DNA of 30,037 nucleotides from IMG/VR virus record IMGVR_UViG_3300025127_000168, positions 1-30,037 of that record. The stretch is one strand, 5' to 3'. The notes under the pieces are model-generated. The model searched no databases, was not told the origin of the DNA, and was given only the letters and a program-made list of their open reading frames with translations. This DNA comes from a virus. Below are positions 22,211 to 29,964 of this stretch, piece by piece. A program made the position numbers and the translations under genes. Each line of letters starts with the position of its first letter. Positions within the stretch are counted from its first letter, which is position 1.

Positions 22211-23140
22211 TTATCTATCCTTATTTAGTTTTGCAACTTCTTTGGCGTAAGCCTCGTATGGAACGTTCAGTTTTCTAGCTATCGCCTTTTCTGATTCCGT
22301 CAGTTTTATCGTTCTTTTGCCTTTTGCCGAAGTACGAGAACCGGAATTAGTTGCCGCCGCTACAGGTGGTTTTGATTTTTTCCCACCCGTTTTTGGATAT
22401 TTGCTTGGGAAATCCTCTTGGAGTTGTGCGTCCAGCCTAGCGTAATAATCGTCCGTGGATGGATCCACGCCCTCTTGCACCAGCTTCTGATGTATGCCCA
22501 TCGCCGCGTATGTCATAGATTGATCCTCGCCAAACCAGTCATTACGTTCTGCCCACGCCTGCGCTTTTGCATCAGGAACATTTGGAGCTACAGGTTGTGG
22601 AGTCGGATCAGGCTGCTCTTGTTGAACTTCTAGCCTGTTTTTTGCTTCTTCGTGCCGTGATTGCTCCAAAGCCAACCGGCTTATTTTTTGTTGGGCTTCA
22701 AAAAGTTTATCAGGATCTGCCTCTTCATGCGCCTCCCGATACTGTGACTTTGCCGATTCAAGTTCAGATTCAATGCGACTACCGAACTCGTTAACAAGAC
22801 TGCTTTCGTTCTTTTTGTTTTCTGAGCGCAACTCTTCCAGCTGCTTTTTCATAGCTTCAGCGTATTCCAAAGCTGCTTGTTCTCTACGCTCTGCCTCGCG
22901 TCTTTTGTGTGTTATGGCAGTTATTCTTTTTTGAACACCTAGTGAATATTCTGATAATTCTTCTGAGTTGTCCTCAGTGTTATCTTCGGTTTGTTCGTCC
23001 GAAGTTTCTGTTGAATCATCGACCTCTTCAGATGGGGTCGATTCCTCATCAACTTTGGCAGGTTCAGTCGCGCTTGTTCCATCTTCTTCAACCTCTAATT
23101 CAAACTCAGGTTCTGTTTCTTTTACTTCTGCTTCAGACAT
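22211..23140 (-). CDS. Putative capsid scaffolding protein
   Basis: 309 aa; ATG with AGGAG upstream (TTAGGAGAACAGTATG). Residues 1-66 are extremely acidic and disordered (many E, D, S, T). Residues about 80-175 are a long coiled coil (HKRREAERREQAALEYAEAM, KKQLEELRSENKKNESSLVN). About 185-250 is a Pro-rich link and helical domain (AWAERNDWFGEDQSMTYAAM). The last 55 residues are basic (KRTIKLTESEKAIARKLNVP). Acid N-terminus, coil, basic capsid-binding tail and position just upstream of the capsid genes fit scaffolding proteins of P22-type phages (about 300 aa). The family cannot be identified by sequence alone. Confidence 0.75.
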   Translation of the reverse strand: MSEAEVKETEPEFELEVEEDGTSATEPAKVDEESTPSEEVDDSTETSDEQTEDNTEDNSEELSEYSLGVQKRITAITHKRREAERREQAALEYAEAMKKQLEELRSENKKNESSLVNEFGSRIESELESAKSQYREAHEEADPDKLFEAQQKISRLALEQSRHEEAKNRLEVQQEQPDPTPQPVAPNVPDAKAQAWAERNDWFGEDQSMTYAAMGIHQKLVQEGVDPSTDDYYARLDAQLQEDFPSKYPKTGGKKSKPPVAAATNSGSRTSAKGKRTIKLTESEKAIARKLNVPYEAYAKEVAKLNKDR

Positions 23141-23149
23141 ACTGTTCTC

Positions 23150-23566
23150 CTAAATTTTTATGTCTTCTGGATCTATAATCGTAGCGATTACTTCATCGTC
23201 GTTAATTATACGAACCTCACCGTCCTCTAGCTTGAAGCGAGAACCAGCATATCGACCAATGCAAACCCAGTCGCCTTCTTTGCACCAAGGCTCCATGTCT
23301 GCACCAAATTTTTCAGGATCTTTGTAGGCAAGCGGCCCGACTTTCACGACATATGCGACCACAGTTGCAAGTGCCTCACGATCCGCAACAGCATCTGGGA
23401 TATAAACACCACCATCTGTCTTCTGTCGCCCCCGATATGGCATGACAAGTAAACGCCAACCCGTAGGCTGCGGTACTCTCTCCATTGCTTTCTGTTTGGA
23501 TTCGGCTTTCTTTTTTGCTTCTATCGCCGCTTTTGCGTAGTCAGGAACCAGTAACGTCTTCGTCAT
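23150..23566 (-). CDS. GroES-like co-chaperonin (phage Cpn10)
   Basis: I take the ATG at 23566 (138 aa; a TTG gives 3 more residues). After a charged 30-residue helix, the core starts PTGWRLLVMPYRGRQKTDGG then VYIPDAVADREALATVVAYV: a GroES beta barrel with the mobile-loop pattern (K-T-D-G-G-V-Y-I-P-D) at about residues 49-58, which would dock on host GroEL. The second half (VKVGPLAYKDPEKF, WCKEGDWVCIGRYAGSRFKL) follows the Cpn10 order of V-G-P/G, then a G-D-x-V strand. Phage versions (T4 gp31) help fold capsid proteins. No GroEL gene lies in the window, so host GroEL is the expected partner. Confidence 0.88.
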   Translation of the reverse strand: MTKTLLVPDYAKAAIEAKKKAESKQKAMERVPQPTGWRLLVMPYRGRQKTDGGVYIPDAVADREALATVVAYVVKVGPLAYKDPEKFGADMEPWCKEGDWVCIGRYAGSRFKLEDGEVRIINDDEVIATIIDPEDIKI

Positions 23567-23753
23567 CTGTATCAAAACCTTTTAGCAGGGAACTTAATTC
23601 ATCTAGTGCAGTTGAGAGTCCCTGGATCTCACCTACGATGCTGCGGTACTGTTCCATGTCTTTTATAGACCCGCTAGAAACAGTAATCGTTAAATCACTT
23701 ATGCGATTGTTCAGAGTTTTGCGGTATTTGGTTACGAAGTCAACAAGGTTCAT
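23541..23753 (-). CDS. Small helical protein before the co-chaperonin (70 aa)
   Basis: ATG overlaps the upstream stop by 4 nt (ATGA), and its own 3' end overlaps the GroES-like gene by 26 nt. A helical protein, LVDFVTKYRKTLNNRISDLT, then EQYRSIVGEIQGLSTALDEL, ending with an acidic tail DDEDVTGS. It reads as a short coiled coil. No close family recognised. Coding is supported by coupling and by good amphipathic pattern; the long overlap with GroES is unusual. Confidence 0.6.
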   Translation of the reverse strand: MNLVDFVTKYRKTLNNRISDLTITVSSGSIKDMEQYRSIVGEIQGLSTALDELSSLLKGFDTDDEDVTGS

Positions 23754-24094
23754 CGGATGCCTTTGAAGCCGACACCAGATATAGCTGCACCCGTACCACG
23801 AATTGTTCCGCGACTAGGACACTTGCCACCTTTGGCAACCTTGCCACCGTTCTTGAAACCCATTCTAGCTACAGCCTTCTTACCTTTTTCCGTTCCGGCA
23901 AGAGCCTTCAAACCGGGATTGGGTAAATCATCGACTGGGGTTTTCATTTTAACGTCACCACCATCTTTCATTTTCTTTACTCCTGATATCTTGTCTTTGT
24001 TGAGACTAGCATAAAAAACCTGCTTGCCTTTCTTCTTGCCATACTGATCTGTCATGGCATCCATAATCTTCTCACCTTTTTTATTCAACGGCAT
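23750..24094 (-). CDS. Basic small protein with GEKIM..QYGKKKGKQVFYAS and RGTGAA motifs (114 aa)
   Basis: ATG start 4 nt after the holin gene stop. Residues 5-35 read KKGEKIMDAMTDQYGKKKGK then QVFYASLNKDKISGVKK, a motif common to small phage proteins. Then come a Lys/Asp/Pro region and a Gly/Lys tail with CPSRGTIRGTGAAISGVGF. No membrane helix or enzyme motif. Basic overall. The first motif is often found near portal or capsid genes in marine phages; function is unknown. Confidence 0.68.
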   Translation of the reverse strand: MPLNKKGEKIMDAMTDQYGKKKGKQVFYASLNKDKISGVKKMKDGGDVKMKTPVDDLPNPGLKALAGTEKGKKAVARMGFKNGGKVAKGGKCPSRGTIRGTGAAISGVGFKGIR

Positions 24095-24098
24095 CAGA

Positions 24099-24560
24099 CT
24101 ATCCTCTTCCTCGTGCTTTATCTATAGCTCTCGAACCAAACCAGAAACTAATGATAGCAGCAAAGATTGCTTTTGTATCCTCATCCCACAACACATTGAG
24201 AGACTCAGCCACACTCATGCCGCTATTCAATGCCTCACGCAATAGCGTAATTTCAATCGCCAGAAACAAACCAAAGAAACAATATGTGATTACCGGACGC
24301 ACCGAACGCTGTAGACCAGATATGATACCGCTACCTTTGTTCATGCTGATGTCGTGCTGTATCAGTCTGTCGTGTTCTTTGTCCGAAGCCTGCGCCTCAA
24401 ACGCCTTTAGTTCAAAGTCATAACCGTCTTTGCGTAACTCAGCCGCGCACTTCATCTTCTCTAGCTCAAACTTCTGGTCACTCTTTTGTTTGAAATGATC
24501 AGCAATCGCCGGAGCCGTACTGCTGGCAAAACCTATCAGAGAACCTATTACACTTAACAT
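24099..24560 (-). CDS. Holin, GTA-type three-helix family
   Basis: 153 aa. Residues 1-20 are a hydrophobic, Ser/Gly-rich helix (MLSVIGSLIGFASSTAPAIA). Residues 25-70 are a charged coil. Residues 75-106 read KGSGIISGLQRSVRPVITYC then FFGLFLAIEITLLREA; residues 127-145 read DTKAIFAAIISFWFGSRAID. The order RP.ITY.FF, then ...FW.GSRA in two membrane helices, is the pattern of the GTA holin (3TM) family, which permeabilises the inner membrane at lysis. The middle coil is longer than usual. No endolysin is in the window. Confidence is good but not final. Confidence 0.72.
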   Translation of the reverse strand: MLSVIGSLIGFASSTAPAIADHFKQKSDQKFELEKMKCAAELRKDGYDFELKAFEAQASDKEHDRLIQHDISMNKGSGIISGLQRSVRPVITYCFFGLFLAIEITLLREALNSGMSVAESLNVLWDEDTKAIFAAIISFWFGSRAIDKARGRG

Positions 24561-24562
24561 TA

Positions 24563-24697
24563 TCAGTACCCCTTGAACCCTTTGTTTTTAGCAGACCAAT
24601 CTTTCCTAAGTCGTCTTTGCTTTTTTCTCATTAAATTATACTCACGATATTTGTTTAATGAGCCTTCATACCTGTAAATTATTTTCGGCTCATCCAC
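24563..24697 (-). CDS. Tiny basic ORF between the EF-hand gene and the holin (44 aa)
   Basis: The frame is open from a GTG at 24697 to TGA at 24563-24565, 2 nt before the holin start. It begins VDEPKIIYRYEGSLNKYREY, then NLMRKKQRRLRKDWSAKNKG and FKGY. Aromatic and Lys/Arg-rich, it resembles basic mini-proteins elsewhere in the window. The start overlaps the EF-hand gene by 19 nt. There is no clear ribosome binding site and the true start is uncertain; the ATG of the MRKKQRR segment would give only 22 aa. Without it the gap would be the longest unexplained stretch in the small-gene block. Confidence 0.4.
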   Translation of the reverse strand: MDEPKIIYRYEGSLNKYREYNLMRKKQRRLRKDWSAKNKGFKGY

Positions 24698-25002
24698 GCC
24701 GATACACCCATGTATGCGCCAACAACGCCAGCTTGAGCGATATAGAAAAGACCAAGGAGATCAGCGAGAGCATTGACACGACTATCAGAAACCACAGGTA
24801 GAAAAAGGATTGTTGAAAAAACGAGCATACTTCCCATGGCGACCCAAGCCATGTACTGCTGTGCCTTTGCTTTTTCCTCGCGTAACTCAAGCTCAATCAT
24901 CTCCTTTTCACGGGCTATCTCTTCGTCTGTAACGACCCCATCATTATCTAAATCATGAGTCTCGTAGCGGCTACCGCGTTCTAGCTTCTTATTGGGTGCC
25001 AC
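24679..25002 (-). CDS. Two-helix membrane protein with EF-hand loop (107 aa)
   Basis: GTG start with GGAG 9 nt upstream, overlapping the upstream mini-gene by 14 nt. Residues 17-28 (DLDNDGVVTDEE) are a textbook EF-hand calcium loop: Asp at 17, 19 and 21, Gly 22, hydrophobic 24, Glu 28. Residues 28-50 form a highly charged helix. Two membrane helices follow (about 51-70 MAWVAMGSMLVFSTILFLPV; about 82-104 LLGLFYIAQAGVVGAYMGVS). It lies one mini-gene from the holin. A membrane-anchored, calcium-responsive factor is a reasonable reading; a lysis role (second holin or antiholin) is inference. Confidence 0.68.
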   Translation of the reverse strand: MAPNKKLERGSRYETHDLDNDGVVTDEEIAREKEMIELELREEKAKAQQYMAWVAMGSMLVFSTILFLPVVSDSRVNALADLLGLFYIAQAGVVGAYMGVSAWMSRK

Positions 25003-25153
25003 TGATAATCTCCACTGCGCTTTGTTTTATCAATCCAGTTCCCGGTAACGAGCCGGTGTAAAAATAAACTTTATGTTCTGGGTAATATGCAATCAGTCGC
25101 AAAAGCTCATTGGTTTGCTTGCACCGTGCCCTCAAATTTATTTCTTTAGCCAT
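24989..25153 (-). CDS. Mini-protein (54 aa), overlapping coupled gene
   Basis: ATG at 25153 overlaps the upstream stop by 8 nt (AATGGCTAA) and the stop TAA lies 14 nt inside the next gene. Sequence starts MAKEINLRARCKQTNELLRL, then IAYYPEHKVYFYTGSLPGTG, then LIKQSAVEIISGTQ. Helix-then-strand with several Tyr and a Gly turn; no family recognised. Translational coupling on both ends supports it, although it is short. Confidence 0.55.
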   Translation of the reverse strand: MAKEINLRARCKQTNELLRLIAYYPEHKVYFYTGSLPGTGLIKQSAVEIISGTQ

Positions 25154-25298
25154 TGACCACTTTCAACGGCACACCTTCTAGTTCTCTGCGTAGCCGTGCT
25201 TCTATCTCATCCATACTCAAACCTTTTTTGTGCCACTCATGCGCCATCTTCTTTAGCGCAAAGTATTCACCCCAGCGACCAGCCCAAACAGATGTCAT
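25146..25298 (-). CDS. Mini-protein with Trp-Gly start (50 aa)
   Basis: ATG at 25298 overlaps the upstream stop by 4 nt (ATGA); AAGGAAAAAGA lies just before it as a ribosome binding site. The protein reads MTSVWAGRWGEYFALKKMAH, then EWHKKGLSMDEIEARLRREL, then EGVPLKVVNG. It is an amphipathic helical domain, with a possible short DNA- or protein-binding helix (GLSMDEIEARLRREL). No family recognised. Overlap with genes on both sides supports it. Confidence 0.55.
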   Translation of the reverse strand: MTSVWAGRWGEYFALKKMAHEWHKKGLSMDEIEARLRRELEGVPLKVVNG

Positions 25299-25426
25299 TT
25301 CTTTTTCCTTCTTTTAGAAGAGAGAACAGTTTTCAAGGTCTTCGCTTGCTTGGCGTGCGATTTAGAAGCCTTGTTAAGACCCTTAATTACTTTTCTCAGG
25401 GTGCGTTTGTTTTTAGGGCTAGTCAT
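25295..25426 (-). CDS. Lysine-rich mini-protein (43 aa)
   Basis: ATG at 25426 overlaps the portal stop by 4 nt (ATGA) and its own stop overlaps the next ATG by 4 nt. Sequence: MTSPKNKRTLRKVIKGLNKA, then SKSHAKQAKTLKTVLSSKRR, then KKK. It is 37% Lys/Arg with a helical centre. The SKSHAKQAKTLK segment is of a type I associate with tiny phage proteins downstream of portal genes. A nucleic-acid-binding role is suggested by charge only. Confidence 0.55.
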   Translation of the reverse strand: MTSPKNKRTLRKVIKGLNKASKSHAKQAKTLKTVLSSKRRKKK

Positions 25427-27885
25427 TTTTTGTTCAACTCTCTCATTACAGCAATCTCTTCCTGCGTTTGTATGCGCTCCCTATTCGTCGCATCACGTTT
25501 TGCGGCAATCTCAACTTGCGTATCCAACCGATCTTCGGCCTGCTGTGCAGACTGCTGTATGCGTGCCGTTTCAAGTGCCGCGTCAGTCTGATCTTTCTGC
25601 GTCTTGCGCTGTTGATCAGCCGCTGCAATCTGAACTTCAGCTTGGCGAATGCCAACAAGCGGATCAGGTGATTCAGGCGGCGATATACCCGGTGCATACT
25701 GTGCCACCAACTGTGCCGTGATCTGCGGAACCAGAACTGCTAGCTGCTGTTGAGCTTGTGCCTGTATCTGCATCTGCAACTGTTGTGCCATAGCCGGATC
25801 AGTAATCGTAGCCATGGCCTGTTGCATTTGTTGTTGAGCCTGTGCCTGTATCTGTTGAACCGCTGTCTGCTGTGCAAGAAAACCAATCCGTTCAAACAGT
25901 TTGGAAATCAGCGCACCTTTAACCGGAGCCACTTCACGCATGATAGGTGTCTGCAACATGGAAACATAAGCCGTGATATGTGCTTCCTGATTTTGTTGCG
26001 GAAATACTTTGAAGTCCTGACCAGCAAAAAGCTTCGATATCTCTGATGCTGGATCCATGGGTTGCGGTTCGGGTTTCTTGGGCAACACCTCATCAATATT
26101 CTTAACTTCAAGCGCGGCATACATACGACGATACGCTTCGCGTAAATCATGAATCTCTGGGCTTTGCATCGCCATCTGCAACTGCGTTTGTGCCAGAGCC
26201 TGACGCTGTGCGGCAGAAAAAATATTCGGATCTGATACCGGAATGATGTCTACCCGACCATCAAAATCCTGTGCGGCAACCTGTGCAGGGACACGCAACT
26301 GATACGGATACATCTCAACCGTATCACCGATGATGGCAGAGAGAAGTTTGAACTCCTGCTTTTGGGCATAGTGCATCCGTTTGTGGATGGCACTCATGAC
26401 CCGTGATCCGCGCTCCAGCAAAGCAACAGTCGTGCCTACCGGCGCATTTGAGTTCATGTCACCCGTGGCATTGTCAGCAATCGACGCATATCTGCGACCA
26501 CTATCAATAATCACGCCCAGTAATTGTGACAGAGTTCCCGAAGGTTCCTTGTACGGTAGCGGCGATATTGCGTTACGAATATCACCACCGGGCGCATCAA
26601 TATCCCTGAACTCACCAGGCTGTAACGGTTCATCATCATTACGGATACGGACACCACGAGCCTTGAAACCAGCAGGTAGATTCGACAACGTACCAGCATC
26701 AATCAACTGACGCAGGATAGAAGTGGCAGCACGAGACAAACCACCAATCATGTGGATCAAACCAAAGCCATAGAAACCAAAGCCCGGTAAAAACTTGTAG
26801 TGCACAAAGTGTTGAAGTGCTGCGCGTGACTCATCTTCTTCTTCGTAGTTACGATAAATAGCCAGCACCTTATTGCTATCCCGATCCAAGGTAACTGCAT
26901 AAGGGAGCTTCACACCCGTGGGTTCGCCAGCATCATCGACATCCTCAAACCCTTCGAGATCCAGATAAGTGTGTATCTCAAGAAGCGTGTAGCCCGTATC
27001 CTGATAAGACGGGCGTACACCGGATATCTCGTTTACACGATCCTTCAGTTCATCCGAATCAGAATCAAGTTGCGAAGCTGATATCTCAACATCCCTGTAT
27101 ATCCCACCGACCTGCATCTTACGCAGATCATTTTCCGAGGTTCGCAAAACGTGAGTGATGCGCTCTGCCGTGCGGATATCGGTTGCCGAATATGGCACCA
27201 CAACATCTTCAGCTGGTAAAAACTTGGCTACCGCCCGACCCTTAATCGGATCGAAGTACACTTTCTTGAACGTTGAACCAGCCAGTGGCAGGTAAAAGAG
27301 CATCTGATCAGTGTCCAGATCATACTCTTCCATCACTTCCATGATGTAGTAGTTCATAAAATCTTCGACACGCTTTGCCTGATCTTCAGCTTCTGGTGTG
27401 TGTGCACCCAGTATCTGTGTGCGTACCGGCCCTGCTGACGGAAGTATTTCCTTATATGCTTGCGCCTGAAACTGTGTCACCGATTCTGAAATAAGCGGGT
27501 GTGTTACACCCGACGCGCCAGAGAAAGGCTCGTCACGCTCTTCATAGTTGATGCCAAGTAGACCCAGACCCTTGGACAGTGCCTGTTCCCACTCGTCTCG
27601 TGAATCAAGGTCATCTTCAAAAGCATCAACAAGCTCACCAGCAATCCCTTCAAGCACGCGCTCGTCCAGAGATTCAGCAAGATTGGATGTGTGACCTATT
27701 TCCTGTAAGGCTTCTTCGGGATCTAGTGTATCACCTTCACCAGCCTCAACAATAAGCTCTTCCAGTATCTCGTCAGTTATACCGGGGCTTTGTGCCTCTG
27801 CTTCAATAAGAACATCTTCAGCACCGCCACCCGCAGGCATTGCCGAATCAACCATTGCTCCCGGTGGATTGCCCGTTTGTGACAT
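25423..27885 (-). CDS. Portal protein (P22-type, marine podovirus)
   Basis: 820 aa, ATG start. The N-terminal 120 residues are very acidic. The core begins ERDEPFSGASGVTHPLISES, then the pattern VTQFQAQAYKEILPSAGPV, VEDFMNYYIMEVMEEYDLDT, then MLFYLPLAGSTFKKVYFDPI. Mid-protein: HFVHYKFLPGFGFYGFGLIH and GTLSQLLGVIIDSGRRYASI, then NSNAPVGTTVALLERGSRVM. These are typical of portals of podovirus-like phages; the portal forms the dodecameric DNA gate on which the terminase docks. The last 160 residues are Gln/Ala-rich coil, a barrel-type extension. P22 gp1 is 725 aa; the present length is near that. High confidence. Confidence 0.88.
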   Translation of the reverse strand: MSQTGNPPGAMVDSAMPAGGGAEDVLIEAEAQSPGITDEILEELIVEAGEGDTLDPEEALQEIGHTSNLAESLDERVLEGIAGELVDAFEDDLDSRDEWEQALSKGLGLLGINYEERDEPFSGASGVTHPLISESVTQFQAQAYKEILPSAGPVRTQILGAHTPEAEDQAKRVEDFMNYYIMEVMEEYDLDTDQMLFYLPLAGSTFKKVYFDPIKGRAVAKFLPAEDVVVPYSATDIRTAERITHVLRTSENDLRKMQVGGIYRDVEISASQLDSDSDELKDRVNEISGVRPSYQDTGYTLLEIHTYLDLEGFEDVDDAGEPTGVKLPYAVTLDRDSNKVLAIYRNYEEEDESRAALQHFVHYKFLPGFGFYGFGLIHMIGGLSRAATSILRQLIDAGTLSNLPAGFKARGVRIRNDDEPLQPGEFRDIDAPGGDIRNAISPLPYKEPSGTLSQLLGVIIDSGRRYASIADNATGDMNSNAPVGTTVALLERGSRVMSAIHKRMHYAQKQEFKLLSAIIGDTVEMYPYQLRVPAQVAAQDFDGRVDIIPVSDPNIFSAAQRQALAQTQLQMAMQSPEIHDLREAYRRMYAALEVKNIDEVLPKKPEPQPMDPASEISKLFAGQDFKVFPQQNQEAHITAYVSMLQTPIMREVAPVKGALISKLFERIGFLAQQTAVQQIQAQAQQQMQQAMATITDPAMAQQLQMQIQAQAQQQLAVLVPQITAQLVAQYAPGISPPESPDPLVGIRQAEVQIAAADQQRKTQKDQTDAALETARIQQSAQQAEDRLDTQVEIAAKRDATNRERIQTQEEIAVMRELNKK

Positions 27886-27922
27886 GCCTGTTTCTCCAAT
27901 TGTTTATAAAACGTAAATTACA

Positions 27923-28390
27923 CTAGCCCAGTTTGACATAACCGACAACGGCTAGAACAAATAGCATCGATACGATGGCAACAGAACCAATCACTAGAAG
28001 AAGTTCTTGGCGTTCTTTTTTCTTCTGTCTGGCAATACGTTTTTGTTCAGCTATTCTTTCTTTTTCTTCCTTAATACGCCTGTTTCTTTCGGCAATGATT
28101 TGCCTCCACGTTCCGTATCCAAACCGATTGTCGATGAGAGTTTGCATATCGCGGAGTTGTTCCTGCGCCAGTTTTGCGTCGATAACAGTGTGTGCAGCAT
28201 CCTTGCTCTGCCCGATAATACTTTTGCTACCAAACCGTTCTTGTTGTAATTGTTTTTCACCCGCAAAAAGTCCTTCCACTGCTCCCGCAATTTGCGAAAT
28301 ATCATTGGCAGTATCTATGTTTGATTTTATAAACTCGACCGATTTTTGCACAAGTGCGATACCAGCCAGTCCTGTTGTCAAAGGATCCAT
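27923..28390 (-). CDS. Tail-anchored coiled-coil protein between terminase and portal (155 aa)
   Basis: ATG overlaps the terminase stop by 1 nt (TGATG). Residues 1-85 hold a soluble helical domain (MDPLTTGLAGIALVQKSVEF, then KSNIDTANDISQIAGAVEGL). Residues about 100-128 form a dense basic coil (RNRRIKEEKERIAEQKRIAR), and about 130-152 a single membrane helix (LLLVIGSVAIVSMLFVLAVV). The order suggests membrane anchorage of a nucleic acid-contacting coil. It lies between two packaging genes. I do not recognise a named family. Confidence 0.68.
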   Translation of the reverse strand: MDPLTTGLAGIALVQKSVEFIKSNIDTANDISQIAGAVEGLFAGEKQLQQERFGSKSIIGQSKDAAHTVIDAKLAQEQLRDMQTLIDNRFGYGTWRQIIAERNRRIKEEKERIAEQKRIARQKKKERQELLLVIGSVAIVSMLFVLAVVGYVKLG

Positions 28391-29868
28391 CAGTAATACT
28401 CATACTTCTTGCGCCTGTAGTACGGATCTTCCTCATCTTCTTCTAACGACGCAAAGCCGCCTTGCCTAAATCTAATAAGTGCCATCGTCATGCTGTCACA
28501 ATAGTCATCGTAGTCGCCCTTTGGAAAAGAAGCAACTTCTTCAATAACATCCTCCGCAAAAGTCTCTTCCGGTGCCCAGACTCGACCAGCCTCGAACAAC
28601 GGAGCGACCATGTGCATACGGGTAATCTTGTCAATACCACCACGACCCTTGGCTTTACCCGGTGAATACGTCACAACAGGTATATCAATCCTGAGTAACT
28701 CATCTGCCAGTGGCTGACCCGACGCTTTTGCCTCAATCAACACCATGTCCGGTTCCCAATACTCATGCTGTTCCGCTGCAACTTCCTTCAGTTCGGGAAA
28801 ATTGTACCGACCCTTCATGGCATCCAACAAAATGATGTGTTCGGTGTTGTCCTCATCAGGATCAAAGATGCCCCATGTCGTGATCGCCGTGTAATCAGCC
28901 GTTTCTTTCTTGGAAAACGCCGTGTCATAACTCTGAAGTATGTACTTGAGCCGTGGGATCTTCTTTTTTGTCCAACTCTGCCACCATTCGCGCTTGACCA
29001 TGGCAGTTTCTTCGGATGTAGGGTTTTGTTGCCACTGCGCGTTCCATTTCGAAGGGGACAAAGACGCTTTTACCGACAGTAGTTCGTCCTTGTTCCAAAA
29101 TTCAGGCCAGACAGGGTTCCCCGATGGCATGATTGCAGGAAATTCTATCAAATCCCACTGATCAGCCATCGTATCTTTCATCTGTTCGGTCAGTAACCGG
29201 CCTGTTAAGTCCTTTTTTGACCACCTTGTCTGAACAATGATGATCGAACCACCAGGCTGGAGTCGCTGACGAGGCCCAGAGGTGTACCATTCATAGGTAT
29301 GGTCATATGCAGTCGAGGATAATGCGTCTTGTTCCGAGTGTGGATCATCAATAATCAACAAATCTGCACCGCGACCCGTCATTGCCGCACCAACACCCGC
29401 CGCAAAGTACTCGCCCTTCTTACTTGTCTCCCATCTACCAGCAGCTTGACTGTCTTGTTTGAGGTCGGTTTCTGGAAATATTTCCGTGTATATGGGGTCA
29501 GCAATCAAATCACGCACTTTCCTACCAAAACGGGTGGCTAGTTCCGTGTTCATCGTTGCCTGAATGATTTTCAGTCTAGGGTTCCTTCCCAAAAACCATG
29601 CAGGCATCAAATAGGATGCTAATTCAGATTTGGAATGGCGGGGTGGCATGTTAATGATCAGTCGTTTCAACTTACCCTGTGCAACAAGCTCAAGTTTTTC
29701 TGAAATAACTCGGTGGTGGTTCCCCTCAATAAAGTCGTCATACACATGGTGAGCAAAAGACATGAACTTGTCCTTGGCTTCTTCACGCTTGGTTAGGGTT
29801 GCTTGTGCTTCCTGTAACAAAAGGATTTCACGAAGTTTCTCTTCGGGAATGATATCGAGATTTGTCAT
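28390..29868 (-). CDS. terL: Terminase large subunit (packaging ATPase and nuclease)
   Basis: 492 aa from the ATG at 29868 (a TTG 6 nt upstream gives 494; residue numbers below use that longer form). The Walker A-type motif is MPPRHSKSE at 76-84, and Walker B is DLLIIDDP at 171-178. The coupling region is SIIIVQTRWSKKDLTG. The C-terminal RNase H-like nuclease shows SYDTAFSKKETADYTAI with Asp 316, then VLIEAKASGQPLADEL with Glu 380 and a late DDYCDSM with Asp residues. Together these drive DNA translocation and cut the concatemer during packaging through the portal encoded downstream. A small subunit is not seen in the window; it may be outside. High confidence. Confidence 0.93.
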   Translation of the reverse strand: MTNLDIIPEEKLREILLLQEAQATLTKREEAKDKFMSFAHHVYDDFIEGNHHRVISEKLELVAQGKLKRLIINMPPRHSKSELASYLMPAWFLGRNPRLKIIQATMNTELATRFGRKVRDLIADPIYTEIFPETDLKQDSQAAGRWETSKKGEYFAAGVGAAMTGRGADLLIIDDPHSEQDALSSTAYDHTYEWYTSGPRQRLQPGGSIIIVQTRWSKKDLTGRLLTEQMKDTMADQWDLIEFPAIMPSGNPVWPEFWNKDELLSVKASLSPSKWNAQWQQNPTSEETAMVKREWWQSWTKKKIPRLKYILQSYDTAFSKKETADYTAITTWGIFDPDEDNTEHIILLDAMKGRYNFPELKEVAAEQHEYWEPDMVLIEAKASGQPLADELLRIDIPVVTYSPGKAKGRGGIDKITRMHMVAPLFEAGRVWAPEETFAEDVIEEVASFPKGDYDDYCDSMTMALIRFRQGGFASLEEDEEDPYYRRKKYEYY

Positions 29869-29879
29869 GCCCAAACGAT

Positions 29880-29885
29880 ATTATA
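29880..29885 (-). promoter_or_regulatory. Perfect -10 box just before the terminase start
   Basis: TATAAT on the minus strand at 29885-29880, in an AT-rich stretch. No -35 match lies at 16-18 nt. A start 7 nt downstream would fall at about 29873, within 5 nt of the ATG at 29868, leaving no room for a ribosome binding site. No Shine-Dalgarno sequence is visible before this gene, unlike most others here. Confidence 0.3.
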
Positions 29886-29934
29886 TTGAAATGAATTTAT
29901 CAATCTAGCTACATAACAGATATACGCACCTGCC

Positions 29935-29956
29935 CACCCCGCGCTTGGTTGGGGTG
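29935..29956. other. Hairpin 1 upstream of terminase
   Basis: CACCCC pairs with GGGGTG (6 bp) around a 10-nt loop. Neither side carries a T run, so a terminator is unlikely. Confidence 0.45.
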
Positions 29957-29964
29957 CCCCTTGC

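Noticed and set aside
24635-24640. TATAAT on the minus strand before the holin gene as a holin promoter
   Set aside because: No -35-like hexamer lies at 16-18 nt, and the region is AT-rich and part of a candidate coding frame.
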